DNA of 64,000 bases from Amycolatopsis iheyensis (GCF_024703995.1 NZ_JAMXQV010000003.1:186001-250000), one strand, 5' to 3'. Positions 19,610 through 27,769 are shown, numbered from the stretch's first letter. A program made the numbers and translations. The notes: a model not told the origin generated them from the letters alone.

Positions 19610-20068
19610 CTATTCGGACCTCTCGACCCCGATGTCCTCGAACCACAGCTCCGGGCGCGCCGCGATGAACTCCGTCATCAGGGCGGTACACGCGGGATCG
19701 TCGAGCAGGGTGATCTCCACGCCGAGCCCGGCGAGCCAGTCGTGCCCGCCGTGGAACGTCTCCGCCTCGCCGATGACGACGTGCCCGATCCCGAACTGAC
19801 GGACGAGCCCGGAGCAGTACCAGCACGGCGAAAGCGTCGTGACCATGATCGTGTCGCGGTAGTGCGGGCGGCGCCCGGCGTTGCGGAACGCCGAGGTCTC
19901 GGCGTGCATCGAGGGGTCGTCGTCCTGCACCCGCCGGTTGTGCCCGCGGCCCAGCAGGGTGCCCGCGGAGTCGAACAGCGCGGCGCCGATCGGCACGCCG
20001 CCCTCGGCCTTGCCCCGCTCGGCTTCTTCGCGGGCGACGGCGAGCAGGGTGTGCGGGTCGATCGGCAT
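19610..20068 (-). CDS. Nucleoside/cytosine deaminase of the yeast FCY1 type
   Basis: A 152-residue zinc deaminase. Zinc ligands are H55 in H-A-E and C82/C85 in P-C-W-Y-C, with E57 as the proton shuttle. Compared by memory with yeast cytosine deaminase, the T-L-S-P-C-x-x-C-x-G strand and the C-terminal F-I-x-x-R-P-x-x-W-F-E-D-I-G tail are shared, which favours free cytosine as substrate over guanine or tRNA. It is first in a two- or three-gene operon with the dioxygenase and is divergent from the WYL regulator. Confidence 0.82.
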   Translation of the reverse strand: MPIDPHTLLAVAREEAERGKAEGGVPIGAALFDSAGTLLGRGHNRRVQDDDPSMHAETSAFRNAGRRPHYRDTIMVTTLSPCWYCSGLVRQFGIGHVVIGEAETFHGGHDWLAGLGVEITLLDDPACTALMTEFIAARPELWFEDIGVERSE

Positions 20069-20124
20069 GCGTCACTCTTTCCGCCCGACGCGGTCCGTGG
20101 CAAGTGTTCACCACGCACAGGTGG

Positions 20125-20149
20125 ATCGCGGACCGGATCTGTCCGCGAT
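20125..20149. promoter_or_regulatory. Palindromic operator between the deaminase operon and the WYL regulator
   Basis: A perfect 9-bp inverted repeat, ATCGCGGAC (20125-20133) and GTCCGCGAT (20141-20149), separated by 7 bases, lies in the 100-bp divergent intergenic region. It is 20 bases before the chosen WYL start and 57 bases before the deaminase start, suited to controlling both genes. Confidence 0.5.
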
Positions 20150-20168
20150 GTCTGGCACACTGCGTCTC

Positions 20169-21125
20169 ATGTACGGGACATCGGAACGCCTGCTCAGGCT
20201 GCTCTCGCTGCTGCAGGCCCGCCGCGACTGGCCGGGCGCCGACCTCGCGTCGCGGCTCGAGGTCGACGTCCGCACGATCCGGCGCGACGTCGAGCGGCTG
20301 CGCTCCCTCGGCTACCCGGTGCACGCGACGCCGGGCGTGGCCGGGGGCTACCGGCTCGGCGCGGGCGCCGCGCTGCCGCCGCTGCTGCTGGACGACGACG
20401 AGGCCGTCGCGGTCGCGGTGGGCCTGCGCACGGCGGCGAGCGGCACGGTCAGCGGCATCGAGGAGACGTCGGTGCGCGCGCTGGCGAAGCTGGAGCAGGT
20501 GCTGCCGGCGCGGCTGCGGCCACGGGTGGGCGCGCTGCACGCGGCGACGGTCTCGATGCCCGGCACCGGCCCGACGGTCGACGCGTCGGTGCTGACGGCG
20601 ATCGCGGCGGCGTGCCGCGACCACGAGCGGCTGCGGTTCCCCTACGGCGACCGCTCCGGCGCGGAGACCGAGCGGTCGGTCGAGCCGCTGCGGCTGGTCC
20701 ACACCGGCCGGCGCTGGTACCTGGTGGCCTACGACCTGGACCGCGCGGGCTGGCGCACGTTCCGCGTCGACCGGATCACCGGGACGCCGGCCGCGAGCTT
20801 CCGGTTCACCCCGCGCGAACCCCCGGCCGACGACCTGGCGGCGTACGTGTCGCGGCAGATCTCGTCGGCGCCGTACCAGCACCAGCTGGTGCTGCGGGTG
20901 GCGGCCCCGGCGTCGGAGGTGTCCGGCCGTGTCCCGCCGACGACCGGCGCGGTGGAGCCGGTCGACGAGCACAGCTGCCGCGTGCGGACCGGGGCGAACA
21001 CCCTGGACACCGTGCCGTACTACCTGGCGCAGTGGGGTTTCGACTTCGTGGTGGAGGAAGCGCCGCCGGGCCTGGTGGAGCGGCTGCGCGAGGTGGCCGA
21101 ACGGTTCGCGCGGGCGGTCGGCTAG
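20169..21125 (+). CDS. WYL-domain transcriptional regulator (YafY type)
   Basis: A 318-residue regulator. The N-terminal winged helix-turn-helix (D-L-A-S-R-L-E-V-D-V-R-T-I-R-R-D-V-E-R-L) is of the HTH_11/DeoR type. The central WYL domain shows R-R-W-Y-L-V-A-Y-D-L-D-R-A-G-W-R-T-F-R-V-D-R-I, followed by a WCX C-terminal extension. WYL domains sense small ligands or nucleic acid. The ATG at 20169 is chosen because the alternative at 20148 lies inside the palindrome. It is divergent from the cytosine deaminase/dioxygenase operon, its most likely target. Confidence 0.85.
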   Translation: MYGTSERLLRLLSLLQARRDWPGADLASRLEVDVRTIRRDVERLRSLGYPVHATPGVAGGYRLGAGAALPPLLLDDDEAVAVAVGLRTAASGTVSGIEETSVRALAKLEQVLPARLRPRVGALHAATVSMPGTGPTVDASVLTAIAAACRDHERLRFPYGDRSGAETERSVEPLRLVHTGRRWYLVAYDLDRAGWRTFRVDRITGTPAASFRFTPREPPADDLAAYVSRQISSAPYQHQLVLRVAAPASEVSGRVPPTTGAVEPVDEHSCRVRTGANTLDTVPYYLAQWGFDFVVEEAPPGLVERLREVAERFARAVG

Positions 21126-21143
21126 GGCTGTCCCCGCTTCGGT

Positions 21144-21590
21144 TCAGGCCCGCTTGCGGCGCTCGATCTCGTCGGCGAGCTGCCGCACCCGGGCGGGATC
21201 CGCGTCCCGGGCGAGGGCGACGCAGTGGTCCATGACGGCCGGCCGGTAGCGCACGGGCAACGTCTGCCCCGGGGCGAGCCGGGTGAGCTCGGTGATCGTG
21301 AGGTCTTCGTCGGCGATACCGCGGAACGAGCTGCCGTCGGCGGTCTCGACGTCGAGCATCAGGACCACGCGTGGATTGCTGTTGACCTCGCGCCAGTCGA
21401 CGAGAACGCCGAGCGCGAGCGCCCCGGTGCGCAGTTCCGCGTTGCGCTTCCGCGCGTCACCGCTCAGGAGCGGGTTCGGGGCGACGCCGGGGAAACCGGG
21501 CCCGACGCCGAGCGACTCCCGGCTCAGGTCGGGCCTGAGCTGCTCCATCAGACCGTCCAGAGCGTTGATCTTCTTCTTCCAGCCGAACAA
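21144..21590 (-). CDS. Uncharacterised soluble protein with beta-rich DUF3592-like core
   Basis: A 148-residue protein without signal peptide. Its middle (about residues 55-120) follows the pattern G-x-x-A-x-G-V-L-V-D ... V-x-L-M-L-D-V ... L-A-P-G-Q-T-L-P-V-R-Y-R-P, typical of small beta-barrel proteins of actinobacteria that resemble DUF3592/SHOCT-associated modules. The C-terminus is a charged helix (A-D-E-I-E-R-R-K-R-A). It is separated by 25 bp from the AlkZ-like gene on the same strand. I cannot assign a function. Confidence 0.65.
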   Translation of the reverse strand: MFGWKKKINALDGLMEQLRPDLSRESLGVGPGFPGVAPNPLLSGDARKRNAELRTGALALGVLVDWREVNSNPRVVLMLDVETADGSSFRGIADEDLTITELTRLAPGQTLPVRYRPAVMDHCVALARDADPARVRQLADEIERRKRA

Positions 21591-21615
21591 CCCTGCCCCC
21601 TTCCGAACACCTTCA

Positions 21616-22695
21616 TCAGGCCGGTTCGATACATACGCGGTCGCTTTCGCCGTCGGAGAGGAACTTCGCCAAGCCGGTCCCTTCCTCGACGACGTCCGCG
21701 CGTTCGGGCTTGCTCAGCCGCCGCAGCGGGCGCACCACCACCGTGGCGTCGTCGACCGTCCAGGTCGCGCTGACCCGGCCGTCGACCAGCGCCACCCGCT
21801 CGCCCGCCACCGACAGCCCGCGGTGGACGTCGTCGATGACGCGGGTCCGGTCGTCGTAGCCGAGGATCGCGTTGTCGAACGCGGGCAGGAACCGCACCGG
21901 CGCCGGGGTGTCCGGGTCGGGGAGCGGCGCGCCGGGCAGGTCGAGCAGCTCGCGGCCGCGCTCGTCGCGGAAGACCACCAGCTCCTCGCGCAGTGCCTTC
22001 ACCGTCGCCGGGAGCCCGGTCAGGCCACTCCACGCACGCAGGTCGGCCGTCGCCGCCGGGCCGTACGCCGCCAGGTAACGGCGCACCAGGGCCCGGTCGT
22101 CGCCGGCCGCCGGGCTGGGCTCGCGGCCCAGCCACGACTCGAGCGGCAGGTTCCGCACCCCGCCCTTGGTGCGCCACACCCCGCGCGGCGGCAGCTGCGC
22201 CACCGGGATCAACGCCGCGATGAGCATCTCGCCCAGTGGCCGCGGCCCGGCCGACGGCCACCGGTCCGCGACCGCCCGCGCGAGCTCACCCATCGACCGC
22301 GGCTCGCCGTCCGCCAGCACCGCGCGCCCCGCGGCCGCGAGCTCGTCCAGGTCGACGCCGTCGAGCTCGCGGCGGTAGGTGCCGAGGACGCGCTGGCGCA
22401 GCATGGTGTCGAACCGCGTCCGCCACGCGAGGACGTCGTCGGCGGTGAGCAGGTGCACGGTCCGGCGCATGAGGTGGGTCCGGACCACGTGCCGACCGGT
22501 CAGGAGGCCGGACAACGCCGCCGGGTCGAACGCGCGCAGCCGTGACCACAGCCCGGTGAACGGCTCCTGCGGCTCCTGCGCCTGCAGGCCGGCGAGGTGC
22601 GCGACGGCGTCCCGCACGGGCAGGTCGGCCCGGTCGAGCAGCAGCTGGCGGGCGAGGGTGGCGCGGTTGAGCGCCCGGGCGTCGAGAACGGTCAC
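21616..22695 (-). CDS. Winged-helix protein of the AlkZ/HTH_42 DNA-glycosylase superfamily
   Basis: A 359-residue protein of the HTH_42 family, which contains AlkZ-like glycosylases acting on interstrand crosslinks or bulky alkyl adducts. The N-terminal region has L-A-G-L-Q-A-Q-E-P-Q, placing Q38 and Q40 at the positions of the catalytic Q-x-Q pair of AlkZ. The family's H-L-M-R-x-T-x-H-L-L segment follows at about residue 74. The C-terminal F-L-P-A-F-D-N-x-I-L-G-Y-D-D-R is also typical. The start overlaps the DinB gene stop by 4 bp. Many family members are stand-alone genes of unknown substrate. Confidence 0.8.
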   Translation of the reverse strand: MTVLDARALNRATLARQLLLDRADLPVRDAVAHLAGLQAQEPQEPFTGLWSRLRAFDPAALSGLLTGRHVVRTHLMRRTVHLLTADDVLAWRTRFDTMLRQRVLGTYRRELDGVDLDELAAAGRAVLADGEPRSMGELARAVADRWPSAGPRPLGEMLIAALIPVAQLPPRGVWRTKGGVRNLPLESWLGREPSPAAGDDRALVRRYLAAYGPAATADLRAWSGLTGLPATVKALREELVVFRDERGRELLDLPGAPLPDPDTPAPVRFLPAFDNAILGYDDRTRVIDDVHRGLSVAGERVALVDGRVSATWTVDDATVVVRPLRRLSKPERADVVEEGTGLAKFLSDGESDRVCIEPA

Positions 22696-23243
22696 GCCGA
22701 CTTCTTACCGTCGAGCGTCTCCCGCAGGATGTCGGCGTGCCCGGCGTGTTGGGCGATTTCGGCGATGACGTGCAGAACGGCCCGGCGCGCGGTCCAGACG
22801 GTGCCGGGCCGGTTCCAGGGCGCGTCCGGCAACGGGTGCTTGGTGGAGAGGTCGATCTTCGCGATGATCTCTTCACTGCGCTTCGCGACGTCTTCGTAGT
22901 GCGCGAGCACGCCGGCCAGGGTCTCGCCCGGCTGCATGGCGAACTGGTTCTGGTGGTCGATGACCCACCGCGGGTACTCGCGGGCGGTGCCGCTGGTGAT
23001 GTCCGCCCAGGTCACGCCGTCGGGCAGGGCGTAGCTCATGGCGGCCGGGCCCTCGACGGTGAAGCGCAGCCAGTTGTCCTCCATGGCCGCGACGTGCTTG
23101 ATCAGCCCGCCGATGCAGAGCGCGCTGGCGGTCGGCCGCTCACCGGCTTGGGCGTCGCTGAGGCCGTCCGCGGCGGCGACGAGGGCGGCGCGTGCCGCGG
23201 CGAGCTCGGCGATGAGGTCGGTGCGTTCGGTTTCGTCGGTCAT
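22692..23243 (-). CDS. DinB-family protein (DUF664 type)
   Basis: A 183-residue four-helix-bundle protein. Candidate metal-ligand histidines lie in G-L-I-K-H-V-A-A-M-E, then in V-L-H-V-I-A-E-I-A-Q-H-A-G-H-A-D-I-L-R, which is the signature of DUF664/DinB proteins with a mycothiol-S-transferase-like fold. These act in thiol-dependent detoxification in actinobacteria. It is coupled to the AlkZ-like gene (ATGA overlap), so both could belong to a small detoxification/repair operon. That link is inference. Confidence 0.82.
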   Translation of the reverse strand: MTDETERTDLIAELAAARAALVAAADGLSDAQAGERPTASALCIGGLIKHVAAMEDNWLRFTVEGPAAMSYALPDGVTWADITSGTAREYPRWVIDHQNQFAMQPGETLAGVLAHYEDVAKRSEEIIAKIDLSTKHPLPDAPWNRPGTVWTARRAVLHVIAEIAQHAGHADILRETLDGKKSA

Positions 23244-23290
23244 GGGGCAACCCTGTCAGGTGTTGCGGACAGGGAGTGTCCGCTATTGGC

Positions 23291-23920
23291 TCAGTCCGCG
23301 GCCGGGGTGTCGGTCCGGGCGCCGAGCATCCGCAGCACCAGCTCGCCGTACTCCTTGCCGAGCGCGGCCGGGGTCTGCCGGGCCCGCTCGGTGTACCAGC
23401 GGGCGACGTCGACGCCGAGGGAGAGCACCGCGCGCGCCGAGGTGTGGGGGTCGCCGACGGTGAAGACGCCGTCCTCGACACCGTCCGCGACGACCTCGCG
23501 CACGATCCGCTCGATGCGGCGCCGCAGCTCGGCGACCACCGCGAACTCCTGCTCGGGCAGGGCCTGCAGCTCGTACTGGACGACCCGGGCGACGGTGTGG
23601 CGCCGCGCGTGCCAGGCCACGAAGTCCTCGACGATGAGCCGGATCCGCTGAACGGGATCGGTTTCCTTGGCGACGACGTTCTCGACGAGGGCGAGGGTCT
23701 GCTCGTGCCCGTACCGGCTGATGGCGAAGAGCAGGGCGGCCTTGGAGGGGAAGTGCACGTAGAGAGCGGCAGGGCTCATCCCGGCGGCCCCGGCGATGTC
23801 GCGCGTGGTGGTGGCGTGGTAACCCCGCTGGGCAAAGGCCTCCACCCCGGCGAGCATCAGCCGCCGCGCGGTCTCGGGCTGCACATCGGGCCACAGTTCG
23901 GCCGACAGCGACGTCGTCAT
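23291..23920 (-). CDS. TetR-family transcriptional regulator
   Basis: A 209-residue TetR protein. The DNA-binding domain has T-T-R-D-I-A-G-A-A-G-M-S-P-A-A-L-Y-V-H-F near residues 38-57, then F-x-S-K-A-A-L-L-F-A-I. The C-terminal domain resembles those of acyl-CoA/lipid-responsive TetRs. A near-perfect 16-bp palindrome lies 57 bp upstream of the start, consistent with autoregulation. No obvious target operon is adjacent, as the upstream side is a 393-bp gap. Confidence 0.86.
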   Translation of the reverse strand: MTTSLSAELWPDVQPETARRLMLAGVEAFAQRGYHATTTRDIAGAAGMSPAALYVHFPSKAALLFAISRYGHEQTLALVENVVAKETDPVQRIRLIVEDFVAWHARRHTVARVVQYELQALPEQEFAVVAELRRRIERIVREVVADGVEDGVFTVGDPHTSARAVLSLGVDVARWYTERARQTPAALGKEYGELVLRMLGARTDTPAAD

Positions 23921-23976
23921 CGGGTGATCCTCCCAGACCGCACGGCCCGGACTGGCCGGCTCCGGTCACCCTCATT

Positions 23977-23992
23977 GTAAGCGGCCGCTAAC
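23977..23992. promoter_or_regulatory. TetR-type operator palindrome
   Basis: GTAAGCGGCCGCTAAC is a 16-bp dyad with one mismatched pair, of the TTAGCG-x-x-CGCTAA kind bound by many lipid-metabolism TetR repressors. It sits upstream of the TetR gene that starts at 23920, so it is most simply its autoregulatory site. Confidence 0.55.
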
Positions 23993-24313
23993 CTGCGGAA
24001 TCCGGAGATCCAGCCCGGCGTCCGGCCAGCCGTGCATCAACGACGTATTCAGGCTCGTCGCGGGAATCTGCCCGGGACCGGTCGCCGCGGCGGTCGGCAA
24101 CGGATTTGCGGTGGAGCAACTGAGCGGCCGTGGGGTGGGAGCTCGGTGGCCGTCGTCGGTGTAGCCGGTCGCAGCGAGCAGAAACAGGCCGATCTCACGC
24201 CCAGCCGCTGGCGTGGCGGTGCTGTCGAGCCAGGGCTGGACGAAGCTACGGAACGAAGGTGTTCTTGGTGACGTGCCGGTCGTCGGACCGCGACTGCCGA
24301 TACCGGGCGAAAC
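23993..24313. other. Gene-free stretch
   Basis: No frame here shows convincing actinomycete codon use, a Shine-Dalgarno-supported start or a recognisable motif. The short reading frames present are arginine/proline-rich, as expected of chance ORFs in GC-rich DNA. Confidence 0.5.
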
Positions 24314-24703
24314 TCACGGGCGAACGACGTCGGCCACGTGGCCGCACTCGACCGGGGTGCACATGAGGACCTGAACGTAGGTGATACCGCCCTGCGGGCC
24401 TTCTTGGGTGAAATTGATCGGAATCTTGCGACTGGTGGTCGTCCTGGTGGCCTGCCCGAGGTAGGTGTCACCTTGGTAGAAGTTGTAGGCGACGGTCGAC
24501 GACCCCGCCTCGGACGCGTAGTCCTGAACCCATCCCTGGATGCCGACCGACCGCGCGTACCAGATGACCCCTCCACCGGTGGCGCCGCCGCTGAGGTACG
24601 CAGCCGGGTAGGAAGTCACCGGATACGCGGCACTGGCCGGCCCGGCGGCAACCAGTGGCACGCCGACAGCCAGAGCCACCAGTGCGACCAGACGTTTCAC
24701 CAT
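24314..24703 (-). CDS. Small secreted protein, unknown
   Basis: A 129-residue precursor with a clear Sec signal peptide (M-V-K-R-L-V then a hydrophobic core, predicted cleavage after A-S-A near residue 25). The mature part, about 104 residues, is rich in Tyr, Ser, Gly and Thr and carries two cysteines (C-T-P-V-E-C) near the C-terminus that could form a disulfide. I chose the ATG at 24703 because it starts the signal peptide and follows a GAGG site; longer upstream frames are implausible. No family is recognised. Confidence 0.68.
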   Translation of the reverse strand: MVKRLVALVALAVGVPLVAAGPASAAYPVTSYPAAYLSGGATGGGVIWYARSVGIQGWVQDYASEAGSSTVAYNFYQGDTYLGQATRTTTSRKIPINFTQEGPQGGITYVQVLMCTPVECGHVADVVRP

Positions 24704-25495
24704 GTGTGTCCTCACGCGGTACTCTCCGTTCCCACAGTCGCGGGGCCTGGCGCTCCGCCCCACCTCCACGCCCTGGCCCGCACGACGGTTTAGTCGTACT
24801 GATGTCGAACCTGTTGCCGAAGGCTGCGGGCAGCCGAGCCGGCGGTGCCGGCACTGCAACTCGACGACCAGCCCATTCCGCGGAAGACCGTGAATGCGTC
24901 GGTCGGCGCGAGGTGCGCCGTGTCCGCGGCCGATGCCGCAGCGCCGATGTTGACTCGCCGTTCTCGGCTGTCACGGCGTCGAAGCGTCGGCGCGCTGCCC
25001 GTGAACGCGTGCCGTACCGAGGTTTCGGACTTGACCGACCCGGGGGAAATCCGAGTCACGGCCAAGATCGAAGCCGTGGTGGAACAGGTCGGTCACTCGG
25101 CACCCTGACCGTGAGGTCCGCTCGGGGCCGGTCCTGGGTCCCATCGCCGGCGGTCGGTCGGCACCGGACCTCCAGACGGCGCACTAGGCGGGCGGTGACG
25201 TCCGTGCTTCGGGTGATCGAAGGCCGGGTCGACCGGTGCGGGGAGGTTTGACGCTCAGCCGGCCCAGCACCACGGCCATGACGGTCGGTCGCCTGTACGC
25301 GCCTGTCGACCAGGCGGCGGCGCTGCGGCCGACGGATGCCGGGAAGAGGTCCGTGCGCTCGAGATGCGTCCATAGTGGACGGGAGCCGGCCGGGGAGCGG
25401 GGGGAGAGCCAGGTCACACGAACGGGGTCGTGACCTTTTCCGGACTCGTGGGTCCTTCTCGGTGAAAGCGTCCGACAAGACCCGCGGAGGAAGAC
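24704..25495. other. Long gene-free stretch (792 bp)
   Basis: Reading frames on both strands are low-complexity Arg/Ser/Pro chains without supported starts, and none resembles a family I know. The right end must hold the promoter of the Asp23 operon. A GTGACC ... GTGGGTCC arrangement about 50 bp before 25496 could be a stress-sigma-type promoter, but the match is weak. Confidence 0.5.
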
Positions 25496-25957
25496 ATGGC
25501 TGACACGACCACGACCAAGGCTCCGGCTCGCACGGTTTCGGCCGAGGTGACGACAGGCGCCCTCGCGACCGGGCAAGGGACGACGACCATCGCGGACACG
25601 GTGGTGCAGAAGATCGCGGGGCTGGCCACGCGGGAGGTGCCCGGCGTGTACGCCCTGGGCGGCGGCGCCGCCCGCGCGTTCTCCGCGATCCGGGAACGCA
25701 TCCCGGGCGCCACGGCTTCGGTCGGTCAGGGAGTTTCGGTCGAGGTGGGGGAAAAGCAGGCCGCGGTGGACCTGCAGATCGTGGTGGAGTACGGAGTGGC
25801 CATCGCCGACGTCGCCCGGTCCATCCGCCGCAATGTGATCACCGGGGTCGAACAGATGACCGCACTCGAGGTGGTCGAGGTGAACATCAGCGTCGCGGAC
25901 CTGCACCTGCCCGGCGAGGGTGACGACCAGACGCCCGACCCCGCCCGGGTGCAGTGA
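25496..25957 (+). CDS. Asp23/Gls24 family envelope stress protein
   Basis: A 153-residue protein of the Asp23 family. The core runs I-A-D-T-V-V-Q-K-I-A-G-L-A-T-R-E-V-P-G-V (residues about 31-50) to V-D-L-Q-I-V-V-E-Y-G-V-A-I-A-D-V-A and the final V-V-E-V-N-I-S-V-A-D-L, the typical alternating helix/strand pattern. In Gram-positives Asp23 is an abundant membrane-associated stress protein tethered by AmaP. It is first of a five-gene operon (25496-27628). The ATG is preceded by GGAGGA. Confidence 0.9.
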   Translation: MADTTTTKAPARTVSAEVTTGALATGQGTTTIADTVVQKIAGLATREVPGVYALGGGAARAFSAIRERIPGATASVGQGVSVEVGEKQAAVDLQIVVEYGVAIADVARSIRRNVITGVEQMTALEVVEVNISVADLHLPGEGDDQTPDPARVQ

Positions 25958-25983
25958 CCGGTTCCCGGCGACGGAGGTTTCCC

Positions 25984-26160
25984 ATGACTGCCACACAACT
26001 GGGCCTGCTGACCGGTCTGGCGCTCGGCCTCGCGGTCGCGTTCGGCGGGTTCCCGGCGTTCCTGGCCGTGCTCGTGTTCGGCGCGATCGGCTGGGTGGCC
26101 GGGCGGTTCCTCGACGGCAAGCTCGACGTGTCGCGGCTGACCGGCCGGGACCGGGGGTGA
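25984..26160 (+). CDS. Small membrane protein of the Asp23 operon (DUF2273-like)
   Basis: A 58-residue protein made of two closely spaced hydrophobic helices (residues about 6-20 and 22-41) followed by a basic tail. GGAGG stands 6 bases before the ATG. Size, position between two Asp23-type genes and topology match the small DUF2273-like membrane proteins that accompany Asp23/AmaP in other Gram-positives. It probably helps anchor the Asp23 layer. Confidence 0.72.
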   Translation: MTATQLGLLTGLALGLAVAFGGFPAFLAVLVFGAIGWVAGRFLDGKLDVSRLTGRDRG

Positions 26161-26166
26161 GCCGCG

Positions 26167-26544
26167 ATGACGTCCACATCGGTTCCCCCGGAGGAACGAG
26201 GTGAGCTCACGGTGGCGGAGCGGGCGGTCGAGCGGCTCGCCGCGCACGCCGCTCAGGAGCTCGGTGACGTGGGCGGTGCCGCCGAGCGGGTGCTCGGCGT
26301 TGCCGTCGGGGGAGAGGACGCCGGCCGATCGGTCAAAGTGGATGCTCACCTCGACGGTGACCGGGTGCGCCTGGCCGCGCGGCTGTCGATCGCTTACCCG
26401 TCTTCGGTCACCCGCACGACCGAAGACGCTCGGGCGCACCTGCGCGGACGCGTCGAAGAGCTGACCGGGCTGCGCGTGGACCGGGTGGACATCACGGTCA
26501 CCGCGTTGCACGGTCCGGTCCGGCCGGTGCGGAGGGTGTCGTGA
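26167..26544 (+). CDS. Second Asp23/Gls24-related protein
   Basis: A 125-residue protein with the Asp23-like arrangement V-A-E-R-A-V-E-R-L-A-A-H-A-A-Q-E (helix), then V-D-A-H-L-D-G-D-R-V-R-L-A-A-R-L-S-I-A-Y-P (strands) and the closing V-D-R-V-D-I-T-V-T-A-L. It is shorter and more divergent than the first copy, and is coupled to the next gene by a GTGA overlap. Having two paralogues in one operon suggests hetero-oligomer formation at the membrane. Confidence 0.78.
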   Translation: MTSTSVPPEERGELTVAERAVERLAAHAAQELGDVGGAAERVLGVAVGGEDAGRSVKVDAHLDGDRVRLAARLSIAYPSSVTRTTEDARAHLRGRVEELTGLRVDRVDITVTALHGPVRPVRRVS

Positions 26545-27068
26545 AGCGCCGGCCTCGACGGAGCGTCCCGGCCACGATCACCGCGCTGGCGCTGACCGCT
26601 GCCGGTGCGCTCGTCGCGGTCGTTTCGGTGCAGATGATCCTCGGTCACGAGGTCTGGGTCGACTACGGCGCCGTGGCGCGTCGGTTGCACGAGTCGCGCT
26701 GGGCGGACCCGTTGGTCGTGGGAGCCGGGGCGGTGGTCGCCGTCGCCGGTTTCCTGCTCCTGGCCGCCGCGGTCCTGCCGGGCAGGCCGGTGGTGCTTCC
26801 GGTACGCGGTGAACTCGATTCGGGTGCGTCGAGGCGAAGCTTCGGAGCCACCCTGCGTGCTGCCGCGACGCGCGTCGACGGGGTGGACAGCGTGCGGCTG
26901 AAGCTACGGCGGCGCACTGTCCGCGTTCGCGCCACCACCCGGCGGACCCGGCCGGACGGGATCGCCGACTCGGTCCGGGCCGCGGTCGCGTCCCGGTTGG
27001 ACCAGATCGATCCCGTCCGCCGGCCCGATGTCAGGGTTCGCCTGCGCACCCCGAGGAGCACGTCATGA
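26541..27068 (+). CDS. DUF6286-type membrane protein of the Asp23 operon
   Basis: A 175-residue protein with a basic N-terminus, two transmembrane helices (residues about 9-31 and 56-79) and a C-terminal soluble domain. That domain contains the Asp23/AmaP-like pattern V-D-S-V-R-L-K-L-R-R-R-T-V-R-V-R-A-T-T and ends with V-R-V-R-L. The DUF6286 label is from memory of similarly placed actinobacterial genes. GTG start inside the upstream stop; the stop overlaps the AmaP start. Confidence 0.75.
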   Translation: MKRRPRRSVPATITALALTAAGALVAVVSVQMILGHEVWVDYGAVARRLHESRWADPLVVGAGAVVAVAGFLLLAAAVLPGRPVVLPVRGELDSGASRRSFGATLRAAATRVDGVDSVRLKLRRRTVRVRATTRRTRPDGIADSVRAAVASRLDQIDPVRRPDVRVRLRTPRSTS

Positions 27069-27628
27069 ACCGCCCAGCACGGTTGAACCGGGTACTGCTG
27101 GCGATCTTGGGGTTGCTTCTCCTGGCTGCGGGTCTGCTCCCGATCGCGATCCGCTCCGGGTGGTTGCCGGTGCTCGGCCCGGACCGGCCGCTGGTGCCGG
27201 GGACCGCGCTCCCACCCACTTGGGTGCTGTACGCGGCCGCGGTCGCCGGCCTGGTCGTCGCACTGGCGGGCTTGCGTTGGCTGGCCGCGCAACTCACGCG
27301 CAGACCGCGCGCTCGAATCTGGCGGTTCGACACCGATCCCGCGACGGGAAGCACAGAACTGTCGTCGTCCGCCGCCGCGAAACCGTTCGTGGAGGAGGTG
27401 CGCTCCTACCAGGGCGTGCACGACGCGACCGCCGTCCTGCTAGGCAACCGGGCCGGCCCGGCACTGGAGATCGTCGTCTCCGTGGAACACGACGGTGACC
27501 CGGCGGACATCCGCACTCGCATCCGGACCGAGGGAGTTCCGCGGCTACGCCAGGCCTTGGACCTCGACTCGCTGCCCGCGCGCGTCGAGCTCAGGTTCAC
27601 CGCCGCGACGGGTGCGCGGGTCAGCTGA
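27065..27628 (+). CDS. amaP: Alkaline-shock membrane anchor protein AmaP
   Basis: A 187-residue protein with two N-terminal membrane helices (residues about 10-29 and 56-77) and a cytoplasmic domain. The domain has A-L-E-I-V-V-S-V-E-H-D-G-D-P-A-D-I-R-T-R-I, in line with AmaP, the anchor that recruits Asp23 to the membrane. It is the last gene of the operon; its ATG overlaps the preceding stop. A 9-bp inverted repeat with a long loop (27618-27626 / 27667-27675) follows but is not a clear terminator. Confidence 0.8.
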   Translation: MNRPARLNRVLLAILGLLLLAAGLLPIAIRSGWLPVLGPDRPLVPGTALPPTWVLYAAAVAGLVVALAGLRWLAAQLTRRPRARIWRFDTDPATGSTELSSSAAAKPFVEEVRSYQGVHDATAVLLGNRAGPALEIVVSVEHDGDPADIRTRIRTEGVPRLRQALDLDSLPARVELRFTAATGARVS

Positions 27629-27769
27629 GGTGGCTTCCACCGTCGCCGACGGGGTCGCTCGCGTCGGCTGACCCGGGCGAGCCCCGGGAAGTCCAGTCGG
27701 CATCCGGAATGCGGATCGGTGGGACCTGAGTCGAATCCGTTGTGGAGCCGGGTGTTTCGCCCGGCGAGT

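Noticed and set aside
23993..24313. A possible transposase remnant in the gap after the TetR gene.
   Set aside because: No frame preserved recognisable DDE or IS-end motifs and there are no terminal inverted repeats.
24655..25251. A 198-codon plus-strand ORF in the gap before the Asp23 operon.
   Set aside because: It is Arg/Ser-rich without motifs, partly antisense to the signal-peptide gene at 24314-24703, and has no ribosome site.
27618..27675. A 9-bp inverted repeat (CGGGTCAGC / GCTGACCCG) spanning the end of amaP.
   Set aside because: The 40-base loop, its location across the stop codon and the lack of a T tract make a terminator assignment too weak.
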